Positions 18,337 to 27,013 of a DNA stretch of 64,000 bases are shown piece after piece. A program made the position numbers and the translations under genes. Where the stretch lies: positions 372,001 through 436,000 of the forward strand of contig NZ_FPAF01000001.1 in assembly GCF_900116295.1 (NCBI RefSeq). The letters are read 5' to 3'. Origin of the DNA: Bacillus sp. 103mf. Its GTDB lineage: Bacteria; Bacillota; Bacilli; Bacillales; Bacillaceae_G. How positions within the stretch are numbered: position 1 is the first letter of the stretch; each line of letters opens with the position of its first letter. The notes under the pieces were generated by a model. That model made no database searches. It worked only from the letters and a program-made list of their open reading frames with translations, and was not told the origin of the DNA.

Positions 18337-18416
18337 CATTCTTAATAGAATTAATTTTATCATATTCTGCGATAAGAATGATGGTTTCATGAAAAAAATT
18401 GTCTGTTTTTCGCTTA

Positions 18417-19016
18417 TTAATTCATATACTTGAATTTTTCTACAACTACAGGTTGCAGTTGTTTTCCTTCCATCGATTCTACAATTGTATCTTGCAGTAA
18501 TTCCATACGCGCCACCATAGAGTTCGGTTTATTATACGGTGAATCTTGCCCAAACGGCACAAAATAAATATTCTTTGTTGCCATAAGGCGCATTAGGTTC
18601 ACACCATTTAACCCAAGAGCGTCATTCGTTGAAACTGCTAATACAACAGGTTTACCATTTCTTAGTGTAGCTTTGGCAGCCATTAATACAGGTGAATCTG
18701 TCATTGCATTCGCGAATTTACTCATCGTATTTCCTGTTAATGGTGCTATAACCATACAATCTAATGGAATTTTCGGACCAAGCGGTTCTGCCTTTACAAT
18801 AGAATCAATTACTTTATGACCTGTAATGGCTTCTATTTTCTCAACCCATTCTGCACCTTCACCAAATCTTGTGTTTGTCGTTTGTAATGTATACGATACG
18901 ACAGGTAGTACTTCCGCTCCATCTGCAACAAGTTTTTCTAAATGTGGCATGACTTCTGCATACGTACAATGTGAGCCTGTTAGTCCAAAGCCAATTCGTT
19001 TACCTTTTACACTCAT
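18417..19016 (-). CDS. dpaB: Dipicolinate synthase subunit B
   Basis: A 199-residue flavoprotein-fold subunit (SpoVFB) of dipicolinate synthase, which makes the calcium-chelating compound of the spore core in the mother cell. The N-terminal GKRIGFGLTGSHCTYAE and the central VIAPLTGNTMSKFANAMTDS are typical of the flavoprotein/Dfp superfamily. It overlaps dpaA by 4 bases, implying coupled translation and a fixed stoichiometry. A terminator follows. Confidence 0.94.
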   Translation of the reverse strand: MSVKGKRIGFGLTGSHCTYAEVMPHLEKLVADGAEVLPVVSYTLQTTNTRFGEGAEWVEKIEAITGHKVIDSIVKAEPLGPKIPLDCMVIAPLTGNTMSKFANAMTDSPVLMAAKATLRNGKPVVLAVSTNDALGLNGVNLMRLMATKNIYFVPFGQDSPYNKPNSMVARMELLQDTIVESMEGKQLQPVVVEKFKYMN

Positions 19017-19915
19017 TTTTTATTCTCCTTTCTTGCATCTACATCTGCCATTAATAAATTAGAAAGGACATTTGCGAGAATCTGTCCGGCTGTTTTTGGC
19101 GCAACAATTCCTGGAAGTCCAGGGGCTAACAAAGCTTTAATCCCTCGCTTTTCTGCATAACGGAAGTCTGTCCCTCCCGGTTTAGAGGCTAAATCAATAA
19201 TTAATGTATGGGCAGGCATTTTTGAAATTGCACTTGCCGTTACAACAAGGTGCGGAATTGTATTAATGACAATGTCAACATCTTGTACTTCTTGCTCTAT
19301 ATCTCGCATTTGAAATGGTGTAAATGTCATCTCTGTAATACGAGCGATATGCTCAGAACGACGAGCACCTACTTTCACTTTCGCTCCTAGTGACTGAAAC
19401 GCTCTTGCTACACTCATTCCAGTTCGCCCAAAACCTAACACCATTACTGTAGATCCATGAATTGTATAATCGGTATGTTGAATAACCATCATAATGGTCC
19501 CTTCAACAGTTGGAATTGAATTATAAATCGCTACATCATCACGATCAAACAATTTGACAAGTTTTCGATTCGTTGAAGAAGCAATTGTATCTAAGTAAGT
19601 GTTACTAATACCTGAATATATCGTAAAATGTGCTGGCGTGTTTTCGATTTGTTCTTTTGTAATCCTAATTTTTGCATTAGAAAAAATTGTATCAATCTGT
19701 CCGTTTGCATCTGCTCCAGATACCGGCAAAATGATGGCGTCTAAAGAAGTAAAATCGAGATTTTGCATACTCTCCTTTGCTGATCCTGTAAATCCATGAT
19801 CAAGTTGGTCAAAGCCTACTAATGAGAGTCTTGCATCAAGCTCAACTAGCTTACGAATGACTTCAAGCTGCCTTGCATCTCCCCCTATGACAGCAATATG
19901 AATATCAGTCAACAT
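19013..19915 (-). CDS. dpaA: Dipicolinate synthase subunit A
   Basis: The SpoVFA subunit, an NAD(P)-binding Rossmann protein that oxidises dihydrodipicolinate. I use the ATG at 19915 (MLTDIHIAVIGGDARQLEVI), with AAGGTG nine bases upstream, giving 300 residues; a GTG four codons earlier overlaps that site. Two nucleotide-fold loops are visible, VIGGDARQ near residue 9 and VLGFGRTGMSVARAF near residue 157. The region KLVKLFDRDDVAIYNSIPTV matches B. subtilis DpaA. A sigma-K-like promoter lies upstream, in keeping with late mother-cell expression. Confidence 0.95.
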   Translation of the reverse strand: MLTDIHIAVIGGDARQLEVIRKLVELDARLSLVGFDQLDHGFTGSAKESMQNLDFTSLDAIILPVSGADANGQIDTIFSNAKIRITKEQIENTPAHFTIYSGISNTYLDTIASSTNRKLVKLFDRDDVAIYNSIPTVEGTIMMVIQHTDYTIHGSTVMVLGFGRTGMSVARAFQSLGAKVKVGARRSEHIARITEMTFTPFQMRDIEQEVQDVDIVINTIPHLVVTASAISKMPAHTLIIDLASKPGGTDFRYAEKRGIKALLAPGLPGIVAPKTAGQILANVLSNLLMADVDARKENKK

Positions 19916-19979
19916 TCTTTTCTTCACCTTCTTTTTCTCTCATTATAAGAAAAGTGCCTACTTTTTCGTTTTCCTCCAC

Positions 19980-20007
19980 ATCATATGTAATGTACGAGTA
20001 TAAGGTG
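19980..20007 (-). promoter_or_regulatory. Likely sigma-K promoter of dpaAB
   Basis: On the minus strand CACC (20004-20007), a 16-base spacer and CATATGAT (19980-19987) fit the sigma-K pattern (AC-type -35 and CATAnnnT -10). It is placed about 60 bases before the dpaA ATG and after the ymxH terminator. In B. subtilis this operon is transcribed by sigma K. Confidence 0.7.
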
Positions 20008-20052
20008 ATTGAAAACAACAAAGTAAGGGTGATTTACATCTATGGATTCCCA

Positions 20053-20085
20053 CAATAAAAAAGATGACCGTAAGGGTCATCTTTT
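20053..20085 (-). terminator. Intrinsic terminator overlapping the ymxH stop
   Basis: AAAGATGACC (20060-20069) pairs with GGTCATCTTT (20075-20084), followed on the minus strand by TTTTATTG. It separates ymxH from the dpaAB promoter. Confidence 0.92.
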
Positions 20086-20335
20086 AATTAGAATCTGAAT
20101 AATTAGCAAGGTCAAAAATAATCATATCTTGCCCCACTTTTTTAATTCTACTCCACTCCACACGCACTTCTTGTTGTCCTCGTTTAAACCCTCCCCATTT
20201 TCCAACTGGAATAATGAGTGCTTGAATCTTTCCATCTTTTTCATCAATCTCTAGGTCAGCATGCCCTAGTACTCCCATTCTTTCCGCACGCTGTAAATCA
20301 ACAATTTCTTTCCCACTTAGCTCACTTAATCGCAT
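20084..20335 (-). CDS. ymxH: PRC-barrel protein YmxH (YlmC/YmxH family)
   Basis: An 83-residue small protein of the YlmC/YmxH sporulation-associated family. The PRC-barrel-like sequence begins MRLSELSGKEIVDL and contains LGHADLEIDEKDGKI. It has no membrane segment or catalytic motif. In B. subtilis it sits between mlpA and spoVFA, as here. The biochemical function is unknown. Its terminator overlaps its stop codon, so it is not co-transcribed with dpaAB. Confidence 0.85.
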   Translation of the reverse strand: MRLSELSGKEIVDLQRAERMGVLGHADLEIDEKDGKIQALIIPVGKWGGFKRGQQEVRVEWSRIKKVGQDMIIFDLANYSDSN

Positions 20336-20414
20336 TCCATCCTCTCCTTACATAACACTCTAATTAAAAGATTTCTTTATATTAAGTACCTATTCTAAAC
20401 TTCAAAAAAAATAC

Positions 20415-20570
20415 CCATATATAAGTAAAAAAATGATATAAGAACCTCTTTTCTTTTTAAGAGAGCATCTGGCCGTGCATAGAAACGGTCATCCTACCAC
20501 ATGCAAGGTTTACAACAAAAAGAGAAAGCAAGCGCAGATCATATTGTATTCTGCATAGCAGCAACTTTTA
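20415..20570 (+). repeat. Family C structured repeat, copy 2
   Basis: It has the family C order: variable hairpin CTCTT/AAGAG (20446, 20459), the segment CTGGCCGTGCATAGAAACGG, the CCACATGC arm and CTGCATAGCAG near 20551. The first stem is weakened (AACGGTCA) and the second has a mismatch. It fills the first half of the 487-base ymxH-mlpA gap. Confidence 0.7.
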
Positions 20571-20604
20571 TGCTGAAACAATTAAATGAATAGATATACA
20601 AATA

Positions 20605-20775
20605 TAAAGTGAAACTTCCATCAGTGGGGGTTTTTCTTCATCCCCCACTGATGGAAAGCCTGCCCAATCGGGCGCATACCAGCAGTTATCTCCCACCTAT
20701 CTTCTTTAGAAAAGCGGAAGCGGCTTGCTCAGGATCTTGAGGTGGGAGTCTTACTACCCTAAAGTAGCGGGACAA
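20605..20775 (+). repeat. Family A repeat with truncated B part
   Basis: It opens with ATAAAGTGAAACTTC and a perfect 13-bp hairpin CCATCAGTGGGGG (20618-20630) with CCCCCACTGATGG (20642-20654). GCCCAATCGGGC then makes a second small hairpin, and CTCCCACCT (20690-20698) pairs with AGGTGGGAG (20740-20748). Between those last two arms only the first 25 or so bases of a B unit remain. It is followed directly by the mlpA terminator. Confidence 0.78.
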
Positions 20776-20778
20776 ATT

Positions 20779-20814
20779 AAAACACCGTTTCTCCTTAATA
20801 AGAAACGGTGTTTT
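20779..20814. terminator. Bidirectional terminator after mlpA
   Basis: AAAACACCGTTTCT (20779-20792) pairs with AGAAACGGTGTTTT (20801-20814), a 14-bp stem with T-runs on both strands. It ends mlpA and would also stop transcription coming from the repeat on the plus strand. Confidence 0.93.
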
Positions 20815-20822
20815 TTACTTGT

Positions 20823-22067
20823 TTATTTTTGACTTATCCCTTTTGGAAGTTCTCCATTTGGACTAATCAGCGCTGCAGAAAACTCATCTGTGAACATGTT
20901 ACGAATTAATGTATCTACATCTGTTTTTGTAACATTGTTTACACTTTCAATAATTTCATCTAAAGAACGGTGTTTTTTTAGAAGTAATTCATTTTTACCA
21001 TTACGGCTCATCCGACTATTTGTACTTTCTAAACTTAACATAAGATTGCCTTTTAGTTGCTCTTTACTGTTAAGTAATTCTTTTTCTGTGATACCTGTAT
21101 CTTTTAATGTATCAAGTGTTTGTTGAATTGTTTCGTACAACATATCGAGTTGCTGACTGCCCGTTCCCCCGTAAATTGTTAACATACCTGTATCTTCATA
21201 AGAAGAATGATAAGAAAATACAGAATACGCTAACCCGCGCTGCTCACGCACTTCTTGGAACAAACGACTACTCATACTACCGCCTAGAATATTATTCAAT
21301 ACAATTAGATTATAGATACTTTCATCGCCCATCTGTAATCCTTTAAATCCTAAACATAAATGGGCTTGCTCTGTTTCTTTTTTGCGTGCTACTTTATTTG
21401 GATGAAAACTAGGGTTATGTACTTGTTCGCGATTTGTCGTTCCTTCATAATTCCCAAAATATTGTTCGACGATTTGAACAAAGGATTCATCAATGTTACC
21501 AGCAATAGAAACAACGACATTTTCTGGCGTATAATGATCTTTCATATACTCACGAAGCATATCGCCTGTAAACGTTTCAAGCGTTTGCTCTGTTCCTAAA
21601 ATAGGATATGCCAGCGGGTGCGTCTCATACGTGGCTTTCGTTAACATATCATGGACAATATCATCTGGCGTATCTTCATACATTTTAATTTCTTCAAACA
21701 CAACATTTTTTTCTTTTTTCAATTCTTCTTCAACAAACGTTGAATTAAAGAACATGTCCGTCAAAATATCAAGTGCGTATTTTGCATGTTCATCTAACAC
21801 TTTTGCATAATAACACGTATATTCCTTTGATGTAAACGCATTAACTTGCCCGCCAATGCTATCGAAGGACTCTGCAATTTCTCTAGCACTACGTGTTTTC
21901 GTCCCCTTAAAAAACATGTGTTCTAAAAAATGAGAAACCCCATTATTCGTTTCATTTTCATTTCGTGATCCCGCATGAATCCATACTCCAATTGCAACAG
22001 AACGTACTGTTGGAATATGCTCCATTACGATTCTTACTCCATTTTTACATGTATATTTTTTGATCAA
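20823..22067 (-). CDS. mlpA: M16 zinc protease MlpA (YmxG)
   Basis: A processing-peptidase-like zinc protease with the motif HFLEH (about residues 48-52) and the downstream glutamate region VVFEEIKMYED. The start is a TTG at 22067 (reads LIKKYTCKNGVRIV) because AGGAGG lies exactly upstream; the longer frame starts at another TTG without such a site. This gives 414 residues, close to B. subtilis MlpA (409). MlpA homologues have been linked to protease regulation and turnover of processing fragments. It is transcribed after ylxY with a short gap and ends at a strong terminator. Confidence 0.92.
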   Translation of the reverse strand: MIKKYTCKNGVRIVMEHIPTVRSVAIGVWIHAGSRNENETNNGVSHFLEHMFFKGTKTRSAREIAESFDSIGGQVNAFTSKEYTCYYAKVLDEHAKYALDILTDMFFNSTFVEEELKKEKNVVFEEIKMYEDTPDDIVHDMLTKATYETHPLAYPILGTEQTLETFTGDMLREYMKDHYTPENVVVSIAGNIDESFVQIVEQYFGNYEGTTNREQVHNPSFHPNKVARKKETEQAHLCLGFKGLQMGDESIYNLIVLNNILGGSMSSRLFQEVREQRGLAYSVFSYHSSYEDTGMLTIYGGTGSQQLDMLYETIQQTLDTLKDTGITEKELLNSKEQLKGNLMLSLESTNSRMSRNGKNELLLKKHRSLDEIIESVNNVTKTDVDTLIRNMFTDEFSAALISPNGELPKGISQK

Positions 22068-22155
22068 AAGCCTTCCTCCTATTGACAAATTCTCTGTAAA
22101 AAGATTCTATTATATAATCATAACAAGTTTAAGGGCGAATGTCATGCAAATGTGT

Positions 22156-23055
22156 TTAATCAATACGCTTTTCGTCTACTAAAGCAGATACGTTTCCTAC
22201 GGTATACCCTTTCTCTTTTAGCTTTGAAATCAATGTATCAAGCGATTCCGCTGAAGAAGAAGTTGGATGCATTAAAATAATGGCACCGGGATGTACTTTA
22301 CTTAACACTCTCTGTAGCAATACGTGCGGTTCTGGATGCTTCCAATCAATTGTATCCACTGTCCACATAATTGTCCCCATGTGCATTTTTGCAGCAGTAT
22401 GAACAACATCGTCACGAAAACTACCACTTGGAGGTGCAAACCAACGCACTTTTTGATTTGTAGCTGCTTCAATGACTTGATTCGTTTTTTGTAATTGTTC
22501 ATGAATTGCATGAACTGACAAGGTTCTCATGTCAGGATGCGTATATGAATGATTTCCCACTTCCTGGTCAGCATCTGCAATCATTTTTGCAAAACGTAAA
22601 TTCTCTTTTACCCATCTTCCCTCTAGAAAAAAAGTTGCTTTAACATTATGCTTTTGCAGTATTTCTAACATCCGTGAAAGATATTCATTCCCCCAAGCAA
22701 CATTAATGGTAAGAGCAACCATTTTTTTACTTGGATTCCCTCTATAAATAGGTGTAGGTGGTAAGTCTGTTAAACGTACTTTTGGCGATACTTCTCGGTA
22801 TACCAATTGCTTCTCATCAAAACTGCCATACCTCTTCATGTTACCATAGGAAGCCCTTACATCTACTTCCTTCCCATTGTATCCTGGCGTCGCTTTCCAC
22901 ACTCTATCAATACATGCATTTTGCGGCGGAATCGCATACACTTTTGCTCTTTCTTCAATCTCTTCATACAAACGGTCTTTTGCATATGATATATACGAAA
23001 TATGCATAGGGGAGAACCATAATATAACTATAAGTAAAATGATGCGAATTTTCAT
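22156..23055 (-). CDS. ylxY: Polysaccharide deacetylase homologue YlxY
   Basis: A 299-residue NodB-domain protein. An N-terminal hydrophobic segment (MKIRIILLIVILWFSPMH) is a signal peptide or membrane anchor, so the enzyme acts outside the membrane. The usual first motif TFDDG is replaced by TINVAWG with Asn118 where the catalytic Asp should be, while motif 2 (HSYTHPDM) and motif 3 (RWFAPPSGSFRDD) are intact. This substitution is also known in the B. anthracis orthologue BA3943. It may therefore be inactive, or bind substrate without standard deacetylation. It lies between pnp and mlpA, as in B. subtilis. Confidence 0.88.
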   Translation of the reverse strand: MKIRIILLIVILWFSPMHISYISYAKDRLYEEIEERAKVYAIPPQNACIDRVWKATPGYNGKEVDVRASYGNMKRYGSFDEKQLVYREVSPKVRLTDLPPTPIYRGNPSKKMVALTINVAWGNEYLSRMLEILQKHNVKATFFLEGRWVKENLRFAKMIADADQEVGNHSYTHPDMRTLSVHAIHEQLQKTNQVIEAATNQKVRWFAPPSGSFRDDVVHTAAKMHMGTIMWTVDTIDWKHPEPHVLLQRVLSKVHPGAIILMHPTSSSAESLDTLISKLKEKGYTVGNVSALVDEKRID

Positions 23056-23073
23056 AAAGCACCCTCCAGTAAA

Positions 23074-23125
23074 ATGAAACTTCCATCAGTCAGGGATCTT
23101 CCATCCACCGACTAATAGTTAGTCC
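23074..23125 (+). repeat. Degenerate family A repeat (ylxY-pnp gap)
   Basis: ATGAAACTTCCATCAGTC (23074-23091) matches the start of family A; its partner GACTAATAG at 23110-23118 pairs at 7 of 9 positions. The match continues with TTAGTCCGAT. The remaining bases to 23240 are AT-rich and show nothing else. Confidence 0.6.
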
Positions 23126-23239
23126 GATTTCCCTTCTATTCTTTTGATGTACTCTTCGTTAAAACAAAGTAATCAAAAGTTTCTTTTCTTATCATTGTTA
23201 ATTTAAACGTTCTCATTAAAACTATACTCTGTTATATAC

Positions 23240-23271
23240 AAAAAACCTTGAGATATATCCCAAGGTTTTTT
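23240..23271. terminator. Second terminator downstream of pnp
   Basis: AAAAAACCTTG (23240-23250) pairs with CAAGGTTTTTT (23261-23271), with T-runs on both strands. It backs up the nearer terminator at 23281. Confidence 0.9.
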
Positions 23272-23280
23272 ACATAATAA

Positions 23281-23307
23281 AAAAGCTAAGGGAATCCCTT
23301 AGCTTTT
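23281..23307 (-). terminator. First terminator downstream of pnp
   Basis: AAAAGCTAAGG and CCTTAGCTTTT form an 11-bp stem with a 5-base loop (23281-23307), followed on the minus strand by TTATTATG. It begins 8 bases after the pnp stop. Confidence 0.9.
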
Positions 23308-23314
23308 CTTTTGC

Positions 23315-25468
23315 TTATTCTTGTTCTTGCTTTGCAGCTTCTTTTTCTTGCTCTTGCTTTGCAGCTTCTTTTTCCTGCTCTTCTTTAAGCAATACTTTTC
23401 GAGATAAGTTTACACGACCTTGTTTATCGATTTCGATAACTTTTACTGAAATCTCATCACCGATTTTCACAACATCTTCTACTTTCCCTACACGTTCAAG
23501 TGCTAATTCAGAAATATGAACAAGACCGTCTTTACCACTGAATAATTCAACGAAAGCACCAAATTTTTCAATTCGTTTTACTTTCCCTAAATAAATTTCA
23601 CCTACTTGCACTTCACGAACGATATCTTCGATAATTTTCTTCGCTTTTTCGTTCATCTCTTGATCAATAGATGAAATAAAGACTGTACCATCTTGTTCAA
23701 TATCAATTTTCACGCCTGTTTCTTCAATAATCTTGTTAATTTGCTTTCCACTTGGTCCAATAACATCACGGATTTTGTCCGGATTAATTGTCATTGTCAC
23801 AATCTTAGGAGCATATTGAGATAACTCCGTACGTGGCTCAGCAATAACAGATAACATATGATCTAAAATGTGCATACGTCCAACTTTTGCTTGTTGCAAT
23901 GCTTCTTCTAAAATTTCACGTGATAACCCTTCAATTTTAATATCCATTTGAAGTGCCGTTACACCTTGAGCTGTACCAGCTACTTTAAAGTCCATATCAC
24001 CTAAGTGATCTTCCATACCTTGGATATCCGTTAAAATTGTGTAGTGCTCACCAGACTTCACAAGTCCCATTGCAATACCAGCAACTGGAGCTTTAAGCGG
24101 AACACCTGCATCCATCATCGCTAAAGTGCTACCGCAAATACTTGCTTGAGAAGTAGAACCATTTGATTCTAATACTTCTGATACAAGACGAACTGTATAT
24201 GGGAAATCTTTTTCAGATGGAATAACAGGTTCAAGAGCACGTTCACCTAACGCACCGTGCCCAATTTCACGACGACCTGGTCCACGCATTGGTCTTGTTT
24301 CACCAACACTAAAGGATGGGAAATTATAATGATGCATGAAGCGTTTGGACTCTTCTACACCAAGACCATCTAAAATTTGCACATCGCCTAATGCTCCTAA
24401 TGTACAAATACTTAATGCCTGTGTTTGTCCACGTGTAAACAAACCAGAACCATGCGTACGAGATAAAATCCCTACTTCTGATGCTAGAGGACGAATTTCA
24501 TCACCTTTACGACCATCTGGGCGGATTTTTTCAACTGTAATAAGACGACGTACTTCTTCTTTTACAATTTTATATAAAATCTCATTTACTTGTCCTAATG
24601 TTTCAGCATCAGCTTCTTGCGCCTCATAATGCTGGATAACACGCTTTTTCACTGCATTAATTGCATCTTCACGCGCATGTTTTTCGTGCACTTGAATTGC
24701 TGAATGCATATCTTGCTCTGCCATTTCACGTACAACTTGATCAAGCTCAGCGTTCACTTCATATAACTGAACTTCCGTTTTTTCTTTTCCAACTGCTTGT
24801 ACAATTTCTTCTTGGAATGCAATCAAACGTTTAATTTCTTCATGGCCAAACATAATCGCTTCTAACATCGTTTCTTCAGGCACTTGATCTGCACCAGCTT
24901 CTACCATGTTAATCGCATCTTTTGTTCCAGCAACAACAAGGTGAATATCACTCTTCTCTTGTTGTTCAACTGTTGGATTCATAATAAATTCACCGTCAAT
25001 ACGACCAACTGTCGCACCAGCAATCGGGCCTTCAAATGGAATATCTGAAATCGATAATGCTAATGAAGAACCAAGCATAGCTGCCATTTCTGAAGAACAA
25101 TCTTGATCTACACTCATTACAATGCTGACAACTTGTACTTCATTACGGAAACCATCAGCAAAAAGAGGACGAATTGGACGATCGATTAAACGGCTCGCTA
25201 AAATCGCTTTCTCACTTGGACGACCTTCACGTTTAATAAAGCCGCCTGGAATTTTCCCTACTGCATATAAACGTTCTTCATAGTTTACTGTTAGTGGGAA
25301 GAAATCTACATTTTTTGCCTCTTTTGATGCAGTTGCTGTAGATAGAACTGCTGTGTCGCCATACCTTACTAATACTGCTCCGTTTGCTTGTTTTGCAAGC
25401 TGACCTGTTTCAATCGTTAGCTGACGACCAGCCAAATCTATCGAGAAGACTTGCTTTTCCTGACTCAT
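23315..25468 (-). CDS. pnp: Polyribonucleotide nucleotidyltransferase (PNPase)
   Basis: A 717-residue phosphorolytic 3'-5' exoribonuclease of the degradosome-like network. The order is two RNase PH domains (about 10-230 and 310-540), a KH domain ([20 protein letters not shown], about 560) and an S1 domain ([20 protein letters not shown], about 620). The C-terminus ends in a repeated charged tail, two copies of EKEAAKQEQ encoded by a 27-base direct repeat near 23318-23375. It follows rpsO, separated by a terminator, the usual pairing in bacteria. Confidence 0.96.
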   Translation of the reverse strand: MSQEKQVFSIDLAGRQLTIETGQLAKQANGAVLVRYGDTAVLSTATASKEAKNVDFFPLTVNYEERLYAVGKIPGGFIKREGRPSEKAILASRLIDRPIRPLFADGFRNEVQVVSIVMSVDQDCSSEMAAMLGSSLALSISDIPFEGPIAGATVGRIDGEFIMNPTVEQQEKSDIHLVVAGTKDAINMVEAGADQVPEETMLEAIMFGHEEIKRLIAFQEEIVQAVGKEKTEVQLYEVNAELDQVVREMAEQDMHSAIQVHEKHAREDAINAVKKRVIQHYEAQEADAETLGQVNEILYKIVKEEVRRLITVEKIRPDGRKGDEIRPLASEVGILSRTHGSGLFTRGQTQALSICTLGALGDVQILDGLGVEESKRFMHHYNFPSFSVGETRPMRGPGRREIGHGALGERALEPVIPSEKDFPYTVRLVSEVLESNGSTSQASICGSTLAMMDAGVPLKAPVAGIAMGLVKSGEHYTILTDIQGMEDHLGDMDFKVAGTAQGVTALQMDIKIEGLSREILEEALQQAKVGRMHILDHMLSVIAEPRTELSQYAPKIVTMTINPDKIRDVIGPSGKQINKIIEETGVKIDIEQDGTVFISSIDQEMNEKAKKIIEDIVREVQVGEIYLGKVKRIEKFGAFVELFSGKDGLVHISELALERVGKVEDVVKIGDEISVKVIEIDKQGRVNLSRKVLLKEEQEKEAAKQEQEKEAAKQEQE

Positions 25469-25597
25469 TTAAGTACCCCTCTCAATTTAAAATATTCAAT
25501 TCTTCTATGTAAATGGATAATATATCACAATATTCTTCCTCTAGTATTACCGAAAATACAGTAAGCTATCAAGAGTAGAAGATATATTTTTACCTAA

Positions 25598-25626
25598 CAA
25601 AAAAGCGGGAATATTCCCGCTTTTTT
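25598..25626. terminator. Intrinsic terminator after rpsO
   Basis: AAAAAAGCGGGAAT pairs with ATTCCCGCTTTTTT (25600-25626), with T-runs on both strands, directly after the rpsO stop. It limits readthrough into pnp. Confidence 0.93.
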
Positions 25627-25628
25627 GA

Positions 25629-25898
25629 CTATCGACGTAATCCAAGCTTTGTGATTAGTTCACGGTAGCGAGTGATGTCTGTGTTACGAAGGTAAGTAAG
25701 TAAGTTACGACGTTTACCAACCATCTTTAAAAGACCGCGACGTGAATGATGATCTTTCTTGTGAGTACGTAAGTGCTCATTTAGAGTGTTAATTTGCTCC
25801 GTTAGGACAGCAACTTGAACTTCTGGAGAACCAGTATCAGTCTCATGAGTTCTAAATTGTGCAATGATTTCATTTTTACGCTCTTGTGTTAAAGCCAT
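25629..25898 (-). CDS. rpsO: 30S ribosomal protein S15
   Basis: An 89-residue S15 with the standard start [15 protein letters not shown] and the rRNA-binding stretch [19 protein letters not shown] (about residues 46-64). It binds the central domain of 16S rRNA early in 30S assembly. Its ribosome-binding site AGGAGGTG overlaps a hairpin that may mediate feedback by S15. A strong terminator follows before pnp. Confidence 0.97.
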   Translation of the reverse strand: MALTQERKNEIIAQFRTHETDTGSPEVQVAVLTEQINTLNEHLRTHKKDHHSRRGLLKMVGKRRNLLTYLRNTDITRYRELITKLGLRR

Positions 25899-25906
25899 CC
25901 TATTTC

Positions 25907-25938
25907 ACCTCCTAAGTAATAAATCCCCAATTACCTAG
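25907..25938 (-). promoter_or_regulatory. Hairpin overlapping the rpsO ribosome-binding site
   Basis: On the mRNA CTAGGTAAT (25930-25938) pairs with ATTACTTAG (25912-25920), 9 bp with one G-U pair, and the AGGAGGTG site (25907-25913) begins inside the stem. S15 regulates its own translation in other bacteria through leader structures; assignment to that mechanism is an inference. Confidence 0.6.
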
Positions 25939-25998
25939 CAAACGTCGGTGAGTCGTAATGCCAAGCAATGGTTATTGTAAAGTACATAAGATAGAATA

Positions 25999-26970
25999 CT
26001 ACTTTTCATTAGAAAAAGCAAGTATATTCTTTCCCATACTAAAATATTCTTGTGCTGTTTTTTTATCTTTTGCAATTTGGGTAACTAACTCATCAATACC
26101 ATTAAATTTTTTCTCTTCTCGAATACGCATATGCCACTCAACAGTAACAACCTGATTATATATATCCTCATTGAAATGGAATAGATGCACTTCAATAGAC
26201 AATTTACGTTCATCTTCTTTAAATGTTGGTTTATAGCCAATGTTACATACGCCATCATGCCACTCATCATGAACTTTTAATCTTGCCGCATATACACCAA
26301 CAGGTGGTAGAAGGTATTCATCGCTCAAAGCTACATTAGCTGTTGGAAAGCCAATTTGACGTCCACGTTTATCTCCGTGCACAACCGTTCCTTCTACTGT
26401 ATAAGCTCTACCTAAAATAGATGGAATTTGTTCCATTTCCCCATTTCGAATCAGTTTTCGTAATGCCGTGGAACTTACTTTTTCTTCTTGAAATTCAACT
26501 TTTTCAATCACAGTCTGGGTAAACTCCCCTCTTGCATGAAATGGTAAAGTCTCCATCGTCCCTTTTCCTAAACGTCCATATGAATAGTCAAAACCTGCTA
26601 CTACATGCTTTACATTTAGCCCAATAATATATTCATCTACAAACTGTTGTGGCAATAATCCAGCAAATGATTCATCGAATTTCACCACATATAACATATC
26701 AATCCCTAAATCTGCAATTACTTTTTCTTTAATAGATAACGGTGTAATATACTCCACATGCGCTTCTTTTTTCCCTAACACAACAGATGGGTGTGGATGA
26801 AACGTTATGACAGCACTTTTATATCCTCTTTCATCTGCTACTTTTTTTGCTGTTCGAATCACACGTTGATGCCCTAAATGAATGCCATCAAAAAATCCTA
26901 ATGCCATTACAGTAGGTGGTAATTCTATTTTATTTTGTTCGTGTGGATGAGTTAAATGAATGAGTTTCAC
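25999..26970 (-). CDS. ribF: Bifunctional riboflavin kinase / FAD synthetase
   Basis: Makes FMN and FAD from riboflavin. I use a GTG start at 26970 (VKLIHLTHPHEQ), with AAAGGTG nine bases upstream, giving 323 residues; the longer frame would need a TTG without such a site. The N-terminal nucleotidyltransferase domain has GFFDGIHLGHQRVI, and the C-terminal riboflavin kinase domain has GRQIGFPTANV (about residue 205). It is called ribC in B. subtilis. It follows truB by about 40 bases. Confidence 0.95.
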   Translation of the reverse strand: MKLIHLTHPHEQNKIELPPTVMALGFFDGIHLGHQRVIRTAKKVADERGYKSAVITFHPHPSVVLGKKEAHVEYITPLSIKEKVIADLGIDMLYVVKFDESFAGLLPQQFVDEYIIGLNVKHVVAGFDYSYGRLGKGTMETLPFHARGEFTQTVIEKVEFQEEKVSSTALRKLIRNGEMEQIPSILGRAYTVEGTVVHGDKRGRQIGFPTANVALSDEYLLPPVGVYAARLKVHDEWHDGVCNIGYKPTFKEDERKLSIEVHLFHFNEDIYNQVVTVEWHMRIREEKKFNGIDELVTQIAKDKKTAQEYFSMGKNILAFSNEK

Positions 26971-27013
26971 GCTTGAATTCACCTTTTTCTGTAATAATCC
27001 TTCCAATTATTCA

